From Methylocaldum sp. 14B (GTDB taxonomy: Bacteria; Pseudomonadota; Gammaproteobacteria; Methylococcales; Methylococcaceae), in contig NZ_MSCV01000023.1 in NCBI RefSeq assembly GCF_002005105.1, positions 29,538-93,537 on the forward strand: a DNA stretch of 64,000 nt, written 5' to 3'. Position 1 is the first letter of the stretch. Every line of letters starts with the position of its first letter. Shown here piece after piece: positions 62,960-64,000 of this stretch. The notes beneath the pieces are model-generated. The model was not told where the DNA came from and did no database searches. It saw only the letters and a program-made list of their open reading frames with translations. Position numbers and translations under genes: made by a program.

Positions 62960-64000
62960 ATGAATTGGCACAGTCAACCCGCAGACCGGATTCTTCAAGA
63001 ACTGAAGACCAAGGCCGAAGGCCTTTCCGCCGACGAGGCGAGGCGGCGCATCGAGGAACACGGCCCCAACGAGATCCGGAAAGGACGGGAAATCTCTCCG
63101 CTCAGGATCTTGCTGGCCCAGTTCAACGATTTTCTCATCTACCTTCTGCTCGCGGCGGCGATCCTCTCGGTCGGCGTGGGCTTCTTGCCGGGAGCGGAAC
63201 CGGAATACACCGAGGCCATTCTCATTCTGGTCATCGTGCTGGCCAACGGGCTGTTCGGCTTCGTTCAGGATTATCGAGCGGAAAAAGCGATGCAATCGCT
63301 CCGGGAGCTTTCCACGCCGCAGGCGCGGGTGTTCAGGGACGGAACAAAGATCACGGTGCCGGCTACCGAGCTGGTGCCGGGCGATGTGATCGTGATCGAC
63401 CAGGGGAACCGGATTCCGGCGGATGCCCGTATGCTCGAATCCCACAGTCTGGAGACGATGGAAGCTTCGCTGACCGGGGAGAGCGCAACGGTCCCCAAAG
63501 AGGCGGAACCCGTGGATGAAGACACGCCTTTGGCCCAGCGCAGCAACATGCTGTTCATGAACACCGATGCGGTGAGAGGACGGGGCAAGGCGGTGGTGGT
63601 GGCCACGGGCATGAACACGGAAGTGGGCGCCATCGCCTCGGAGATCGAGAGCGCCGAGCAGCACAAAACGCCGTTCCAGGAAGAGGTCGACCGCCTGGGC
63701 AAGCAAATCGGCTACGGCATTCTCGGGTTGATTCTGGTGGTTGCCGTAATCCAGTACTTTGCTACCGAAACCGGCATCGTCACCATCATCCTGGTGGCCG
63801 TTACCCTGGCCGTGGCCGCCGTGCCGGAGGGCCTGCCGGCCGTGGTGACCCTCGCCCTGGCGCTTGGCTCCCAGAGGCTGATCAAGCAGAACGCCTTGGT
63901 TCGCCGGCTGTCGGTCGTGGAGAGCTTGGGCTCCGTGGACGTGATCGTGACCGACAAGACGGGCACGCTGACTGAAAATCAGATGACGGTCAAAAGGTTA
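62960..64000 (+). CDS. P2A-type cation-transporting ATPase (3' end outside window)
   Basis: The first 347 residues of a P-type ATPase. An N-terminal cation-ATPase domain (LKTKAEGLSADEARRRIEEH, GPNEIRKG) is followed by transmembrane helices 1-4, the actuator motif LTGES, PEGLP in TM4 (AAVPEGLPAVVTLALALG), which is the Ca2+/Mn2+ P2A signature, and the phosphorylation site DKTGTLTENQMTVKR. The frame is open to the last base. GGAGAAGG precedes the ATG. It is read away from the SDR gene. A calcium or manganese pump is most likely; heavy-metal type is excluded by PEGLP. Confidence 0.93.
   Translation, partial: MNWHSQPADRILQELKTKAEGLSADEARRRIEEHGPNEIRKGREISPLRILLAQFNDFLIYLLLAAAILSVGVGFLPGAEPEYTEAILILVIVLANGLFGFVQDYRAEKAMQSLRELSTPQARVFRDGTKITVPATELVPGDVIVIDQGNRIPADARMLESHSLETMEASLTGESATVPKEAEPVDEDTPLAQRSNMLFMNTDAVRGRGKAVVVATGMNTEVGAIASEIESAEQHKTPFQEEVDRLGKQIGYGILGLILVVAVIQYFATETGIVTIILVAVTLAVAAVPEGLPAVVTLALALGSQRLIKQNALVRRLSVVESLGSVDVIVTDKTGTLTENQMTVKRL

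Overview
The window is a high-GC chromosomal segment with gammaproteobacterial-type genes. A cytosolic Csp3-like copper-storage protein, two complete copper/silver efflux sets of the CusCBA type, a CopB-type copper ATPase and many dispersed REP-like palindromes suggest a gammaproteobacterial methanotroph (Methylococcaceae, for example Methylocaldum-like). That assignment is an inference: no methane monooxygenase or rRNA gene is present to confirm it.

Layout. 1-1974: a DsbA-family oxidoreductase cut by the window edge, a small VOC/glyoxalase-like protein and a DUF2272 lipoprotein. 2553-4155: an AT-richer island of two integron-type gene cassettes, an HNH endonuclease and a small AAA/ABC-like ATPase. 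They are separated by a full attC-like site, have no integrase nearby, and are followed by REP palindromes and an IS110 transposase remnant. 4963-8969: aldehyde dehydrogenase plus EutB and EutC, a minimal ethanolamine-to-acetate route without microcompartment genes. 9256-13092: a small conserved protein, a striking array of constant 17-mers separated by palindromes, and a MASE1-PAS-PAS-GAF histidine kinase. 13314-21577: a run of phosphoesterase-type genes (calcineurin-like, nucleotidyltransferase-like, EEP, phospholipase D-like) and a convergent large class A PBP-like protein. This block is bounded by two copies of a structured multi-hairpin repeat.

22303-28258: a TPR-less SPINDLY-type glycosyltransferase flanked by two tiny zinc-ribbon proteins, then RhlE helicase, a divergent RRM protein and a canonical RRM protein, and a CBS-domain protein. 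28822-36313: a persulfide dioxygenase/rhodanese fusion with a small partner, an AMP-ligase/ACP/PlsC three-part fusion, a solitary Rieske oxygenase and a PhaC-like hydrolase. 36556-42177: an autotransporter-type barrel, a two-haem cytochrome and a YVTN beta-propeller.

42314-59741 is a metal-resistance island, all on the minus strand: truncated CDF transporter, CusA, a DUF559 gene with inverted repeats wedged into the operon, CusB, CusC, an AhpD-like protein, a lipoprotein, a second overlapping CusCBA operon, CopB and Csp3. 60204-64000: an aldolase-like protein with eroded metal ligands, a short-chain dehydrogenase and the start of a P2A-type cation ATPase. No tRNA, rRNA or CRISPR locus was recognised.
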